The notes beneath the pieces were generated by a model. It saw only the letters and a list, made by a program, of their open reading frames with translations. It was not told the DNA's origin and ran no database searches. 33,741 nucleotides of DNA from DAOTUB01 sp034437455 (lineage in GTDB: Bacteria; Chloroflexota; Anaerolineae; B4-G1): the NCBI GenBank assembly GCA_034437455.1, contig DAOTUB010000191.1, positions 1 through 33,741 on the forward strand, given 5' to 3'. The position numbers and the translations under genes are program-made. This document shows positions 23,772 through 31,159 of this stretch, one piece after another; within the stretch, counting starts at the first letter, position 1; each line of letters starts with the position of its first letter.

Positions 23772-24809
23772 TCACCTCCTTCCATTTGATCGGCTCAAAG
23801 CGGAACCACAAGAGGTCCTGATCACCAGTTCTGTGGGCAGGATAATTCGGTGAGCAGAAGCCGCTTCTGAGCATTCTTCCAGGCGACCGATCAACAAGTC
23901 TGCCGCCATTGCTCCCAGGCGCTCAATCGGCTGGCGTACGGTTGTCAGCGCCGGTTCCATCACCGAGGCGATGGGGATGTCGTCAAAGCCGACCAGAGAG
24001 ACGTCTTGAGGAACCTGCCAGCCAGCCTCGCGGAGCACCTTCAGAGCGCCGATAGCCATCATATCGCTGGCAGCAAAGACGGCGCTGGGGGAAGCAGGCA
24101 GCAACTGCTGCATGCCGACTCTTCCGCTGTTCTCGGCAAAATCTCCCTCAACGATCAACTCCTCTCGTATGGGAATCGCGTGCGCTTTTAACGCCCGGCG
24201 GTAGCCTTCCAATCGGTCCTGACCGGCAGTCATGTCCAATCGACCCGTGATGGCGGCGATGCGCCGGTGTCCCAGACGGATCAGGTGCTCGACCGCCATC
24301 TGCGCCCCGCCGACGTTATCGGCATCCACGTAGTGGACCCGTTCGTCCGGGCGCCGCCCGATAGAGATGAAAGGGATTCGGTCTCGCAACAGGTCAGAAA
24401 TGAGCGGGTCGTCGAGCGAAGTCGAGGAGACAATGGCGCCATCCAGGTAACCGTTTTGCATGACGCGCTGATACATTTCGTGTGGATCGGCGGAGGCCGT
24501 GAACAGGGAGAGCATCAATTGATAATGGCGGGCGTTGCAGGCCTCGGTGGCCCCGCGCAGCACGAGGGGAAAGAAGGGATCGGTAAAAAGCGTCGTGACC
24601 ACTTCTGGAATCACCATGCTGATGATGCGGGTGCGGTTGGTGACCAGGCTGCGGGCGACTACGTTGGGCTGGTAGCCAGACTCGCGGATCGCCTGCCAGA
24701 CTTTTGTCCTGGTTTTAGCCCGCACATTGGGGTGGTCGTTGATCACGCGCGATACCGTGGAGCGGGAGACTCCTGCCAGTTGAGCGACCTGTTCCAGCGT
24801 AGAAGCCAT
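23772..24809 (-). CDS. LacI-family repressor, CelR/CebR-like
   Basis: The 345-residue regulator has an N-terminal LacI helix-turn-helix (TLEQVAQLAGVSRSTVSRVI, residues 4-23), a hinge helix (YQPNVVARSLVTNRT) and a periplasmic-binding-protein-like effector domain (DNVGGAQMAVEHLIRLGHRR and VSLVGFDDIPIA). It heads the cellobiose transport and phosphorolysis genes on the same strand. Both flanking operators are the exact TGGGAGCGCTCCCA palindrome recognised by CelR and CebR in actinobacteria, so cellobiose is the likely inducer. A GAGGAAAG site supports the start at 24809; the longer frame to 24842 would begin inside the operator. The operators overlie its own promoter, implying autoregulation and control of the downstream operon by read-through. 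Confidence 0.93.
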   Translation of the reverse strand: MASTLEQVAQLAGVSRSTVSRVINDHPNVRAKTRTKVWQAIRESGYQPNVVARSLVTNRTRIISMVIPEVVTTLFTDPFFPLVLRGATEACNARHYQLMLSLFTASADPHEMYQRVMQNGYLDGAIVSSTSLDDPLISDLLRDRIPFISIGRRPDERVHYVDADNVGGAQMAVEHLIRLGHRRIAAITGRLDMTAGQDRLEGYRRALKAHAIPIREELIVEGDFAENSGRVGMQQLLPASPSAVFAASDMMAIGALKVLREAGWQVPQDVSLVGFDDIPIASVMEPALTTVRQPIERLGAMAADLLIGRLEECSEAASAHRIILPTELVIRTSCGSALSRSNGRR

Positions 24810-24823
24810 TTCTTTCCTCTCTT

Positions 24824-24845
24824 TTTTTGGGAGCGCTCCCAAAAA
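24824..24845. promoter_or_regulatory. CelR/CebR-type operator O2
   Basis: A perfect 22-bp palindrome with core GGGAGC-GCTCCC flanked by T5 and A5. It lies between the lacI transcription start and its ribosome site. Its centre is 74 bp, about seven helical turns, from that of O1. Confidence 0.9.
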
Positions 24846-24900
24846 CGTCCTTTTTTAAGCCCGAGAAATCGGGCCATGTGTGGGAATCGAGGAACCAGTT

Positions 24901-24916
24901 TTGGGAGCGCTCCCAA
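24901..24916. promoter_or_regulatory. CelR/CebR-type operator O1
   Basis: The perfect 16-bp palindrome TTGGGAGCGCTCCCAA starts 5 bp after the lacI -10 element and covers the predicted transcription start. Between O1 and O2 lies a small GCCCGA/TCGGGC hairpin (24858-24874). Confidence 0.92.
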
Positions 24917-24920
24917 TAAC

Positions 24921-24949
24921 AGTATATCACAGAGTAGAAGGACTGTCAA
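24921..24949 (-). promoter_or_regulatory. Promoter of lacI and probably the cellobiose operon
   Basis: On the minus strand a perfect TTGACA (24944-24949) and TATACT (24921-24926) are 17 bp apart. The start would be near 24913, inside operator O1, as expected for direct repression. Confidence 0.85.
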
Positions 24950-24970
24950 GCGATGCGGCGATAACAAAAA

Positions 24971-25729
24971 TCAGGTGAGGACCACCCGGTGCCCATCCAC
25001 CTGGGCCACCCTCACTGGCACGTCGTAGGTCTGAGAGAGGTTGCCGGAGGTGAAAACCACGTCCATAGGACCGGCAGCGAGGGTTTGCCCCTGGCGCATT
25101 AAAATCAAATAGTCAGCCACGGCGGTCAGGTTCGGCTCGTGCGTGGTAAAGGCCACGGTCACGCCATCATCGGCCAGCCGCCGCACGAGTTGCAGAACGC
25201 GTCCCTTGTTGCTCAGGTCGAGATGGGAGGTAGGTTCGTCGAGCAACAGGATGCGGGGCTGCTGCGCCAGCGCCCGGGCGATCATGACCAGTTGTCGCTC
25301 CCCGCCGCTCAAGGTCTGGATGGGCCGCCCGGCCATCGCCTCCATGCCCACCGTCGTCAACGCCCGGTGGGCTATTCGGCTATCTTCGGGGCCGGGCGTC
25401 CGCAGGACGGGGAGATACGGCGCGCGGCCCAGCAGAACGTACTCCAGCACGGTAAAGTTGAAGGGGGTGGTCTCGTTCTGCGCGACCAGCCCGATCATCT
25501 GGCCCAGCTCGCGGCGCGCATAGTGCTGGCGCGGACGCTGCCCCAACAGAATCAGGCCGGAGGCCGGGGTCAGGATCCCCAGGATCAGATGCAGCAGGGT
25601 CGATTTGCCCGCGCCGTTAGGACCCAGGATGGCGGTGATGGAGCCGGCGGGGATCTCCAGGGACAGGTTCTCGAACACGGTGTGCTCGCGTCCGTTGTAG
25701 CTGAAGCGGATCTCGGAAAGTGCGATCAT
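24971..25729 (-). CDS. FecE/BtuD-type ABC transporter ATP-binding protein
   Basis: The 252-residue ATPase has Walker A GPNGAGKST near residue 36, Q-loop VAQNETTPF, signature LSGGERQLVMIARALAQ, Walker B ILLLDEPTSHLD and switch TTHEPN. The set is typical of iron-chelate and vitamin B12 importers. It follows the FecCD-type permease by 18 nt and is the last gene of the PadR-led operon. The substrate cannot be told from this subunit. Ribosome binding is weak (GAGGAACGG, 12 nt before the ATG). Confidence 0.94.
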   Translation of the reverse strand: MIALSEIRFSYNGREHTVFENLSLEIPAGSITAILGPNGAGKSTLLHLILGILTPASGLILLGQRPRQHYARRELGQMIGLVAQNETTPFNFTVLEYVLLGRAPYLPVLRTPGPEDSRIAHRALTTVGMEAMAGRPIQTLSGGERQLVMIARALAQQPRILLLDEPTSHLDLSNKGRVLQLVRRLADDGVTVAFTTHEPNLTAVADYLILMRQGQTLAAGPMDVVFTSGNLSQTYDVPVRVAQVDGHRVVLT

Positions 25730-25747
25730 TGGTTGTATAACCGTTCC

Positions 25748-26755
25748 TCAGTCTTTCAAGTCCCAGGGCGCAAGCTGCTGGGGCATGACCATCAGGGTGC
25801 TGAACCCCAGCGCCCCGATCAACGACGTCAGAATGCCCAGGGGGATCTCGCTGGAGAGCGCCGTGCGCGCCACCGTGTCGCAGACCAGGGCGAAAGCGCC
25901 GCCAATGAGCACCGCGCCCGGCAGCGCGCGCTGCCCGTCGGCCCCCAGAAGGGAGCGAGCGAACTGTGGCACGATCAACCCCACCCAGCCCACCACGCCG
26001 GACACGGAGACGATGGCGGCGGTGGCCGCGACCGCTGCGACCAGTAGCACCGTGCGCTCGCGCGCGGGGGCCGTCCCCAGCGAAAAGGCCGTGGCGTCGT
26101 CGAGGGCCAACAGGTTCAGCCGCCAGCGCATCAAAAGCAGCACCACCAGCGCCACCGTGGTCACCGGGAGGATAGACAGCGTCTCCTGCCATGTGATGCC
26201 CCAGAGGGCGCCCAGCATCCAGAAAACCAGTTCCGGCAATTGGGTCAGCGGGTCGGCGACGTATTTGAGGACGCCGACACCGGCTGAAAACAACGCCGAG
26301 ATCGCGATCCCGGCCAATACCAGCCGCAGCGTCCAGCCTCCGTAGCGGATGTGGCGCGCCAGGGCGTACGAAAAACCCAATCCCAGGCAGCCGAACAGAG
26401 CCGCCGCGGCCTGCGTGACCAGGCCCGAAGCGTCCATCGCCACGATGCTCAAGGCCGCACCGAAAGCCGCGCCATGCGAGACGCCCAAAAAGCCCGGCTC
26501 CACCAGGGGATTGCGAAAGATCATTTGCAGCACAGTACCGGACGCCGCAAGCGACATGCCCAGCAGCATGGCCGCCAGGATGCGCGGCAGGCGCAGGTTG
26601 AGCACCAGGCGCCGGGCCAGGGGATCGTGAAGCAGGGTCTGGGGCGACATCCAGATCGGCGAGGGGTACCGCCCGACAAAGAGCGACAGGCCTGCCAACC
26701 CCAACAACAGAACGATCAAGCCCCAGAGGGCGCGCCGGTAGTTTTGGATCGTCAA
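25748..26755 (-). CDS. FecCD-family ABC transporter permease
   Basis: A type II importer permease with about ten hydrophobic helices. Family landmarks include LRLPRILAAMLLGMSLAASG, QMIFRNPLVEPGFLGVSHGA and a C-terminal GEIPLGILTSLIG-like coupling loop (here SSEIPLGILTSLIGA). Relatives move ferric siderophores, haem, cobalamin or, in the MolBC group, molybdate and tungstate. The start is not an ATG: TTG at 26755 has AGGAA at 8 nt, while a TTG at 26779 (eight codons longer) has no ribosome site. It lies 57 nt after the binding-protein gene. As a single permease gene it would form a homodimer. Confidence 0.92.
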   Translation of the reverse strand: MTIQNYRRALWGLIVLLLGLAGLSLFVGRYPSPIWMSPQTLLHDPLARRLVLNLRLPRILAAMLLGMSLAASGTVLQMIFRNPLVEPGFLGVSHGAAFGAALSIVAMDASGLVTQAAAALFGCLGLGFSYALARHIRYGGWTLRLVLAGIAISALFSAGVGVLKYVADPLTQLPELVFWMLGALWGITWQETLSILPVTTVALVVLLLMRWRLNLLALDDATAFSLGTAPARERTVLLVAAVAATAAIVSVSGVVGWVGLIVPQFARSLLGADGQRALPGAVLIGGAFALVCDTVARTALSSEIPLGILTSLIGALGFSTLMVMPQQLAPWDLKD

Positions 26756-26812
26756 CGTGTCATTTCCTGAACAGGGCAAATGGAACGCGGGCGCTTGCCT
26801 GCAACCTGGGAG

Positions 26813-27910
26813 CTACGGCCACACTTCCATCCGCGCCAAGATCTCGGTCTCAATGGTGGAACGGTCGAGGCCGTAGAACGTCTCGAAGAAGCGGATGGTC
26901 TCGGCGCGCACGTCCACGTCCGCAAAGCGCGCCGGCTGGACGCGCTGCGCCAGCCAGAGCAGGCCCAGACCCCAGCGGGTGTCCGGCTGATCCCAGCTAT
27001 GGTAATCGCCGACGAAGGGATAGAGCTGACCGGCGCGCACCGCCGCCATCTCGGCCCACTGCGGATCGGCCTGGAGCTGGGTCGCCACGTCCACCGCGCT
27101 GCCAAAATAGTTGATGACATAAATCTGATCGGGGTTCCAGGCCGCGATCTGTTCCAGGTTGACCACGGCCCATCCCCCTCCCTGCGCGGCAGCGGCCCAT
27201 ACCGGCGTCCCACCGACCAGCTCGACCATCTGCGTCTGAATCCAGCTCGCCGGGGGGACCTTGAACGCGACCTCGCCGCCCTTGTCGCTGTACTGGAGCA
27301 CCAGGACGCGGGGTTTTTGCGCCGTGGTGAGACCCTCGGCGCCCTCGGCCACACGTTCCAGGATCTCGTCGTAGTAGGCCCAGAGGCTCTCGGCGTGCTC
27401 CAGATTGCCCAGGGCCTGGCCCAGAACTGCCAGATCGCGCCGGTATTGGTCAGGGGTCTCCAGGTCCAGGTAAAGGATCGGGATCCCCAACTGCTCCAGG
27501 GGATCGCCCAGCGATTCCTGCATGTAGCTTTTGAGGAGCACCAGGTCGGGCTGCGCGGCGGCAACCTCCTCGGCCGCGGCGTCGGCCATGAAGCGCGTTT
27601 TGGTCGCCACGTCGGGATCTAGCAAGCCGACGAAGGCCTGCGCCGCCTGTGTGGATTTGGTGAGGGCCAACACCCGTCGGTCAGCGTTTGGAAATGCGTA
27701 CACGGCGTCGTTGAGCATAAAGTTGGCCCGGCCGGCGATCACGATCCGCTGCGCCGGTTCCGGGAGCTGTACCTCCCGCCCCAGCGCGTCTACCACCGAG
27801 ATCGCCCCAGACCCGACGGCAGATGGCGCCACTATGCCCTGGCTGCATCCCGCCAGCCCCAGTAAAAGCACGACGACCAATCCCCACACGAACGTTTTTT
27901 GTTTGATCAA
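26813..27910 (-). CDS. Metal-chelate/cobalamin-type substrate-binding lipoprotein (FecB/BtuF fold)
   Basis: The 365-residue lipoprotein has signal VVVLLLGLAGC (lipidated C22) followed by a class III binding-protein fold: SVVDALGREVQLPEPAQRIV, QPDLVLLKSYMQESL, LGIPILYLDL, WAVVNLEQIAAWNPDQIYVI and a long inter-lobe helix. The ligand site is not readable, so iron-siderophore, haem, cobalamin and oxyanion are all open. The start is TTG at 27910 with GAGGA upstream. It follows the PadR gene by 19 nt and precedes its permease and ATPase in one operon. Confidence 0.93.
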   Translation of the reverse strand: MIKQKTFVWGLVVVLLLGLAGCSQGIVAPSAVGSGAISVVDALGREVQLPEPAQRIVIAGRANFMLNDAVYAFPNADRRVLALTKSTQAAQAFVGLLDPDVATKTRFMADAAAEEVAAAQPDLVLLKSYMQESLGDPLEQLGIPILYLDLETPDQYRRDLAVLGQALGNLEHAESLWAYYDEILERVAEGAEGLTTAQKPRVLVLQYSDKGGEVAFKVPPASWIQTQMVELVGGTPVWAAAAQGGGWAVVNLEQIAAWNPDQIYVINYFGSAVDVATQLQADPQWAEMAAVRAGQLYPFVGDYHSWDQPDTRWGLGLLWLAQRVQPARFADVDVRAETIRFFETFYGLDRSTIETEILARMEVWP

Positions 27911-27929
27911 ATCAGTCCTCTCTACAAGT

Positions 27930-28490
27930 TCAAAGAGCGGGCGCGCCTGGCTCCAGGAGTGCGGCCTCGCTCACATCGAGCCACTCCACGATGGCCTGCA
28001 CCTGCCCCAGGCGGAAACGGTACACCAGCCATTCAAACGCGCCCGGCTCCAACGCATCCAGGGCCTCCTGTTGTTGCGCCAGCCACTGCTGGCACAGGCC
28101 GCGCTGTGTTTCGAAGAGATCGCGCAGCGTCGCTTCCCCTTCCTTCTGGGCGAAATAAAGCTTGGCCAGGAACTCGAGGCGAAAGTCGCGCCCGTGCTCC
28201 ACCGGCGCGTGAAGCCACGCATCCAGCGCGGCTTCGCCCTCCGGGGTAAGGGCATACACTTTGCGGGGAGGGCGCGAGTCCTGAAACTCCATAGTGTAAT
28301 CAATATACCCCCGCTCCTCCAGGCGCGTCAGCAGCGCGTAGAGCCGGCTCTGCTTGAGACGCCAGACCAATCCAAGCCTGGCTGCCTGGGAAAGGCGCTG
28401 GCCGATCTCGTAGCCGTGCATGGGCTGTTCGGCAAGAAAGCCAAGCAGGCTCCATTCAATGCTCAGGGGGGTGCGGCGCGATTGGCTCAT
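27930..28490 (-). CDS. PadR-family transcriptional regulator
   Basis: The 186-residue regulator has an N-terminal winged helix (LLGFLAEQPMHGYEIGQRLS, then LYALLTRLEERGYIDY and a wing with PPRKVYALTPEGEAAL). A C-terminal helical dimerisation domain of the Vir_act_alpha_C type carries several Trp and Gln. It is first in the FecBCD-type operon and its promoter contains a near-perfect dyad, so it is probably an autorepressor that senses the transported compound or its status. The ATG at 28490 is preferred; a GTG three codons upstream (28499) is possible, and neither has a clear ribosome site, with a leader of only about 24 nt. Confidence 0.93.
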   Translation of the reverse strand: MSQSRRTPLSIEWSLLGFLAEQPMHGYEIGQRLSQAARLGLVWRLKQSRLYALLTRLEERGYIDYTMEFQDSRPPRKVYALTPEGEAALDAWLHAPVEHGRDFRLEFLAKLYFAQKEGEATLRDLFETQRGLCQQWLAQQQEALDALEPGAFEWLVYRFRLGQVQAIVEWLDVSEAALLEPGAPAL

Positions 28491-28491
28491 T

Positions 28492-28549
28492 ATACTCACA
28501 ATATGAATACTTAGGATGTGAATATACTACCAAAGGGGCCAATTGTCAA
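28492..28549 (-). promoter_or_regulatory. Promoter and dyad operator of the PadR-FecBCD operon
   Basis: Minus strand: TTGACA (28544-28549), 17-bp spacer, TATATT (28521-28526). The arms ATACTCACA (28492-28500) and TGTGAATAT (28517-28525) match inverted in eight of nine positions and span the -10 to the start codon. The size and position suit a PadR dimer site. Confidence 0.75.
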
Positions 28550-28609
28550 GCCACGTCTCCGATGACTATGAGCTGAGGAGTCCCAAGCGCGTGACGCGGA
28601 ATGGACGGG

Positions 28610-29284
28610 CTATGCGACCAGCGCAATCGAAGCCGCCAGAGCTATCTGGCCCAGGTGGTACGTGATCATTACCCGCAGCCGGGCCGAGGGAGAGGGGGTG
28701 ACGAACCGATCCCAGGCCAGCATTGCATCCGAGGCAAAGAACAGCGTGGCCCCGCCGATCGCCAATCCCTGGCGTAGCGCCGTCCACTCCGGGCGGAAGA
28801 GCGTAGCCCAGGCCGAAAAGAGCATCAAGCTGAGCACTACGCTGTAGAGCGCCACGGGAGCCAGAAGCGACGTTTTACCCCGACGGCGCAATCCGGCTGC
28901 GACGCCTCGATAGAGCGCCAGGCCAATCGCCGCCACCACGACGAGGAGCGCGAGGGCCGGCCAGGGCGGCAGCGTGGGGTTGAGTCCAACGACGTAGCAA
29001 ATGTGGGCCAGCAGAAACGCCACCAGACCGGGCAAGAAAAAATGCTCGCCGGGCAACATCAAAAAAACGTCGCCGACCAGCGAGAGGGTCAGGCCAGGCA
29101 GGAAGAAATAGGCTTGCCAGGTATCGTGTGGCTCCCGCGTCAGCAGCCAGGCTCCCAGCAGGACGACGATCAGCGTCGCCGGTTTGAAAATGTACTCCAG
29201 GCGCCGCTGGTTTCGGGCGACCGCCAGCCAGTCAATCACAGCCACGATCAGAGCAACGACCAGTACTCGATGTCCAATCTCCAT
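28610..29284 (-). CDS. YhhN/TMEM86-family membrane protein (lysoplasmalogenase-like)
   Basis: The 224-residue, eight-helix membrane protein carries the YhhN signature elements KPATLIVVLL, GLTLSLVGDVFLMLP, GLVAFLLAHICYVVG and ATLFFASDAMLAWDRFV with conserved polar residues inside helices. Animal TMEM86 proteins hydrolyse the vinyl-ether bond of lysoplasmalogens. The role of bacterial relatives is less clear, although plasmalogen-type ether lipids occur in anaerobes. The start at 29284 has GGAGG upstream. It follows the orphan DppC-like gene by 19 nt, so it is probably co-transcribed with it. Confidence 0.88.
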   Translation of the reverse strand: MEIGHRVLVVALIVAVIDWLAVARNQRRLEYIFKPATLIVVLLGAWLLTREPHDTWQAYFFLPGLTLSLVGDVFLMLPGEHFFLPGLVAFLLAHICYVVGLNPTLPPWPALALLVVVAAIGLALYRGVAAGLRRRGKTSLLAPVALYSVVLSLMLFSAWATLFRPEWTALRQGLAIGGATLFFASDAMLAWDRFVTPSPSARLRVMITYHLGQIALAASIALVA

Positions 29285-29303
29285 GCTCCAACCTCCAATC
29301 TCT

Positions 29304-30137
29304 CTACTGAGGCCGCATTGCCTCCTGTAACCCATCCCCCACCAGGTTGGCCGCCAACACCGTCAGCGTCAGCGCCAGGCCAGGGAAGACGCTGGCCCAC
29401 GGTGCATCCCGCAGGTAGCCCCGGCCTGCGGCCAACATCGCTCCCCACTCGGGGGTTCCCGGCGGCGCGCCCAACCCCAGAAAGTTGAGCGCCGCCCCGT
29501 TGAGCAGCACCCATCCCAATTGGGTAGCGGCAAAGGCGATGAGGGATGGCGCAGCATTGGGCAGAACGTAGCGAAGGGCGATCCGCCAGGCGCTACACCC
29601 TACGGTGCGGGCCGCCTCGACGTAGGGTTGTCCGCGCACCTCCACGGCCACGCTCCGGGTCAGCCGGGCGTAGGGAGAAGCCGCCGCCAGCCCCACCGCC
29701 GCCGCCACCGAAACAAGTCCCGTGCCGAGCACCGCCACCGCTGCCATCGCCAGCAAAAGCCCTGGAAATGCCAGCAGCGCGTCCACCAACCGCATCAGCG
29801 CCGCGTCGGTTCGACCGCCCAGGCTCCCCGCCGCCAGCCCCACCGGCAGTCCCAATCCCACCGCCACCGCCAGCGCCAGCGCGCCCATCTCCAACGTCCA
29901 GCGTCCGCCCCAGAGAAGCCGCGCCAGAACGTCCCGTCCCAAAAAGTCGGCGCCCAACACCCCCCCTGGTCCCGGAGGCAAGAGCGCCCGAACCGGATCG
30001 GCGGCCTGGGGGCCTGTCGGAGCTAGCAGCGGAGCCAACCATGCCCCCAGAGCGATCAGCGCCAACCAGGCCAGAGCGGTCAGCGCGACCGGCTGGCGCA
30101 GGAACGGGCGCCTCGTGGGAGCCGCCCACTCGATCAC
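29304..30137 (-). CDS. Dpp/Opp-type ABC transporter permease (DppC-like)
   Basis: The 277-residue permease begins VIEWAAPTRRPFLRQPVALT and holds the short periplasmic loop typical of DppC (PGGVLGADFLGRDVLARLLW) and the EAA-type loop EAARTVGCSAWRIALRYVLP. It pairs with the DppB-like gene to form a peptide, nickel or related channel. The start is GTG at 30137 with GGAGG at 8 nt, overlapping the dppB stop (GTGA). A much longer frame upstream is only the dppB gene read in another frame. No binding protein or DppD/F ATPases are present here. Confidence 0.92.
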   Translation of the reverse strand: MIEWAAPTRRPFLRQPVALTALAWLALIALGAWLAPLLAPTGPQAADPVRALLPPGPGGVLGADFLGRDVLARLLWGGRWTLEMGALALAVAVGLGLPVGLAAGSLGGRTDAALMRLVDALLAFPGLLLAMAAVAVLGTGLVSVAAAVGLAAASPYARLTRSVAVEVRGQPYVEAARTVGCSAWRIALRYVLPNAAPSLIAFAATQLGWVLLNGAALNFLGLGAPPGTPEWGAMLAAGRGYLRDAPWASVFPGLALTLTVLAANLVGDGLQEAMRPQ

Positions 30138-31066
30138 GCCAATTCCTCCCTCAAGCGAGGATCCAGCCAGGCCTGTACCAGGTCCGCCGCGAGATTGACG
30201 AGAACGTAGGCCAGCGCCCCGGATACGACGACCCCGCGCACCACCGGCAGGTCTTGCCAGAGGATCGCCTCCACCGCCAGCGTTCCCAGTCCCCGGCGGG
30301 CAAAGACCGACTCGGTGACCACCGCCCCACCCAGCAGGAAGCCAAACTGGAGGGCGGCGACGGTGAGCGCAGGGGCGAGCGAAGCACGGAGCACGTGAAC
30401 GAAAAGCACGCGCTGCGACGAAAGCCCGCGCGCCCGCGCCGCCGTCACGAACGGCTCGCCCATCACTTCCACCACGCGGGCGCGCACCAGCCGCGCGATG
30501 GAGCCGGAGAGAGCAAAACCCAGCACAAGCGAAGGCAGCACCAGGTGTCTCAGGCTGCCCCCGCCGGTCGCGGGCAGCCAGCGGAGGCGCAGGGAGAAGA
30601 GGAGGATCGCCAGAAGGCCGGACCAGTAGGTGGGCGTGGAAAGCCCCAACACCGCCAGCGTTGTGGCGACCGTATCCACCCAGGTGGATCGGCGCACGGC
30701 GGCCAGAGAACCCAATCCCACCCCGATTCCCAGTCCTATCGCGGCGCCCGCCAACGCCAGCTCGAAGGTGGAGGGGAGTTGCTCCAGGATCATCCGGCTC
30801 ACCGGGCGGCTGTGGAGCCATGAGCGCCCCAGATCGCCTCGGGCCAGGTCCCCCAGGTAGCGCGCGTATTGGAGCGAGAGGGGATCGTCCAAACCCAATT
30901 GGGCACGCCGCTCGGCGACCTCCCTGGGGGTAGCACCAGAGGCGGCGAGCAACGCCTGGGCGGGATCGCCCGGCGTCAACTGCATGGCCGCAAACGCCAA
31001 CGTCGCCGCAAGCCAAAGGACGAAGGCTGCCTGCCCGAGCCTTCGTCCTGTATACCTAGTTATCAT
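30134..31066 (-). CDS. Dpp/Opp-type ABC transporter permease (DppB-like)
   Basis: The 310-residue product has the DppB hallmarks: an N-terminal helix (RLGQAAFVLWLAATLAFAAM), the TPGDPA motif, a large periplasmic loop ending LGRSWLHSRPVS, and the EAA-type loop TAARARGLSSQRVLFVHVLR. It couples translationally to the DppC-like gene. The start at 31066 has only a weak GAGAGCGGA upstream. The aldehyde oxidoreductase gene ends 93 nt upstream on the same strand with no visible terminator, so a joint transcript is possible. The substrate is unknown. Confidence 0.92.
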   Translation of the reverse strand: MITRYTGRRLGQAAFVLWLAATLAFAAMQLTPGDPAQALLAASGATPREVAERRAQLGLDDPLSLQYARYLGDLARGDLGRSWLHSRPVSRMILEQLPSTFELALAGAAIGLGIGVGLGSLAAVRRSTWVDTVATTLAVLGLSTPTYWSGLLAILLFSLRLRWLPATGGGSLRHLVLPSLVLGFALSGSIARLVRARVVEVMGEPFVTAARARGLSSQRVLFVHVLRASLAPALTVAALQFGFLLGGAVVTESVFARRGLGTLAVEAILWQDLPVVRGVVVSGALAYVLVNLAADLVQAWLDPRLREELA

Positions 31067-31159
31067 TTCCGCTCTCAACGAAGATGAATACAAGTGAGCG
31101 AACGATTTTCCAGCGACGCGGACTGCCGATGCCCTTACAAACCCGCTTTTTTACGGACG

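Noticed and set aside
23710..23772. 20-codon frame overlapping the lacI stop with AGGAGG just upstream
   Set aside because: Spacing of only 2 nt to the ATG, no similarity, and too short to support without conservation.
30138..31016. In-frame extension upstream of the DppC-like gene
   Set aside because: It is the DppB coding region read out of frame; GTG at 30137 has a good ribosome site.
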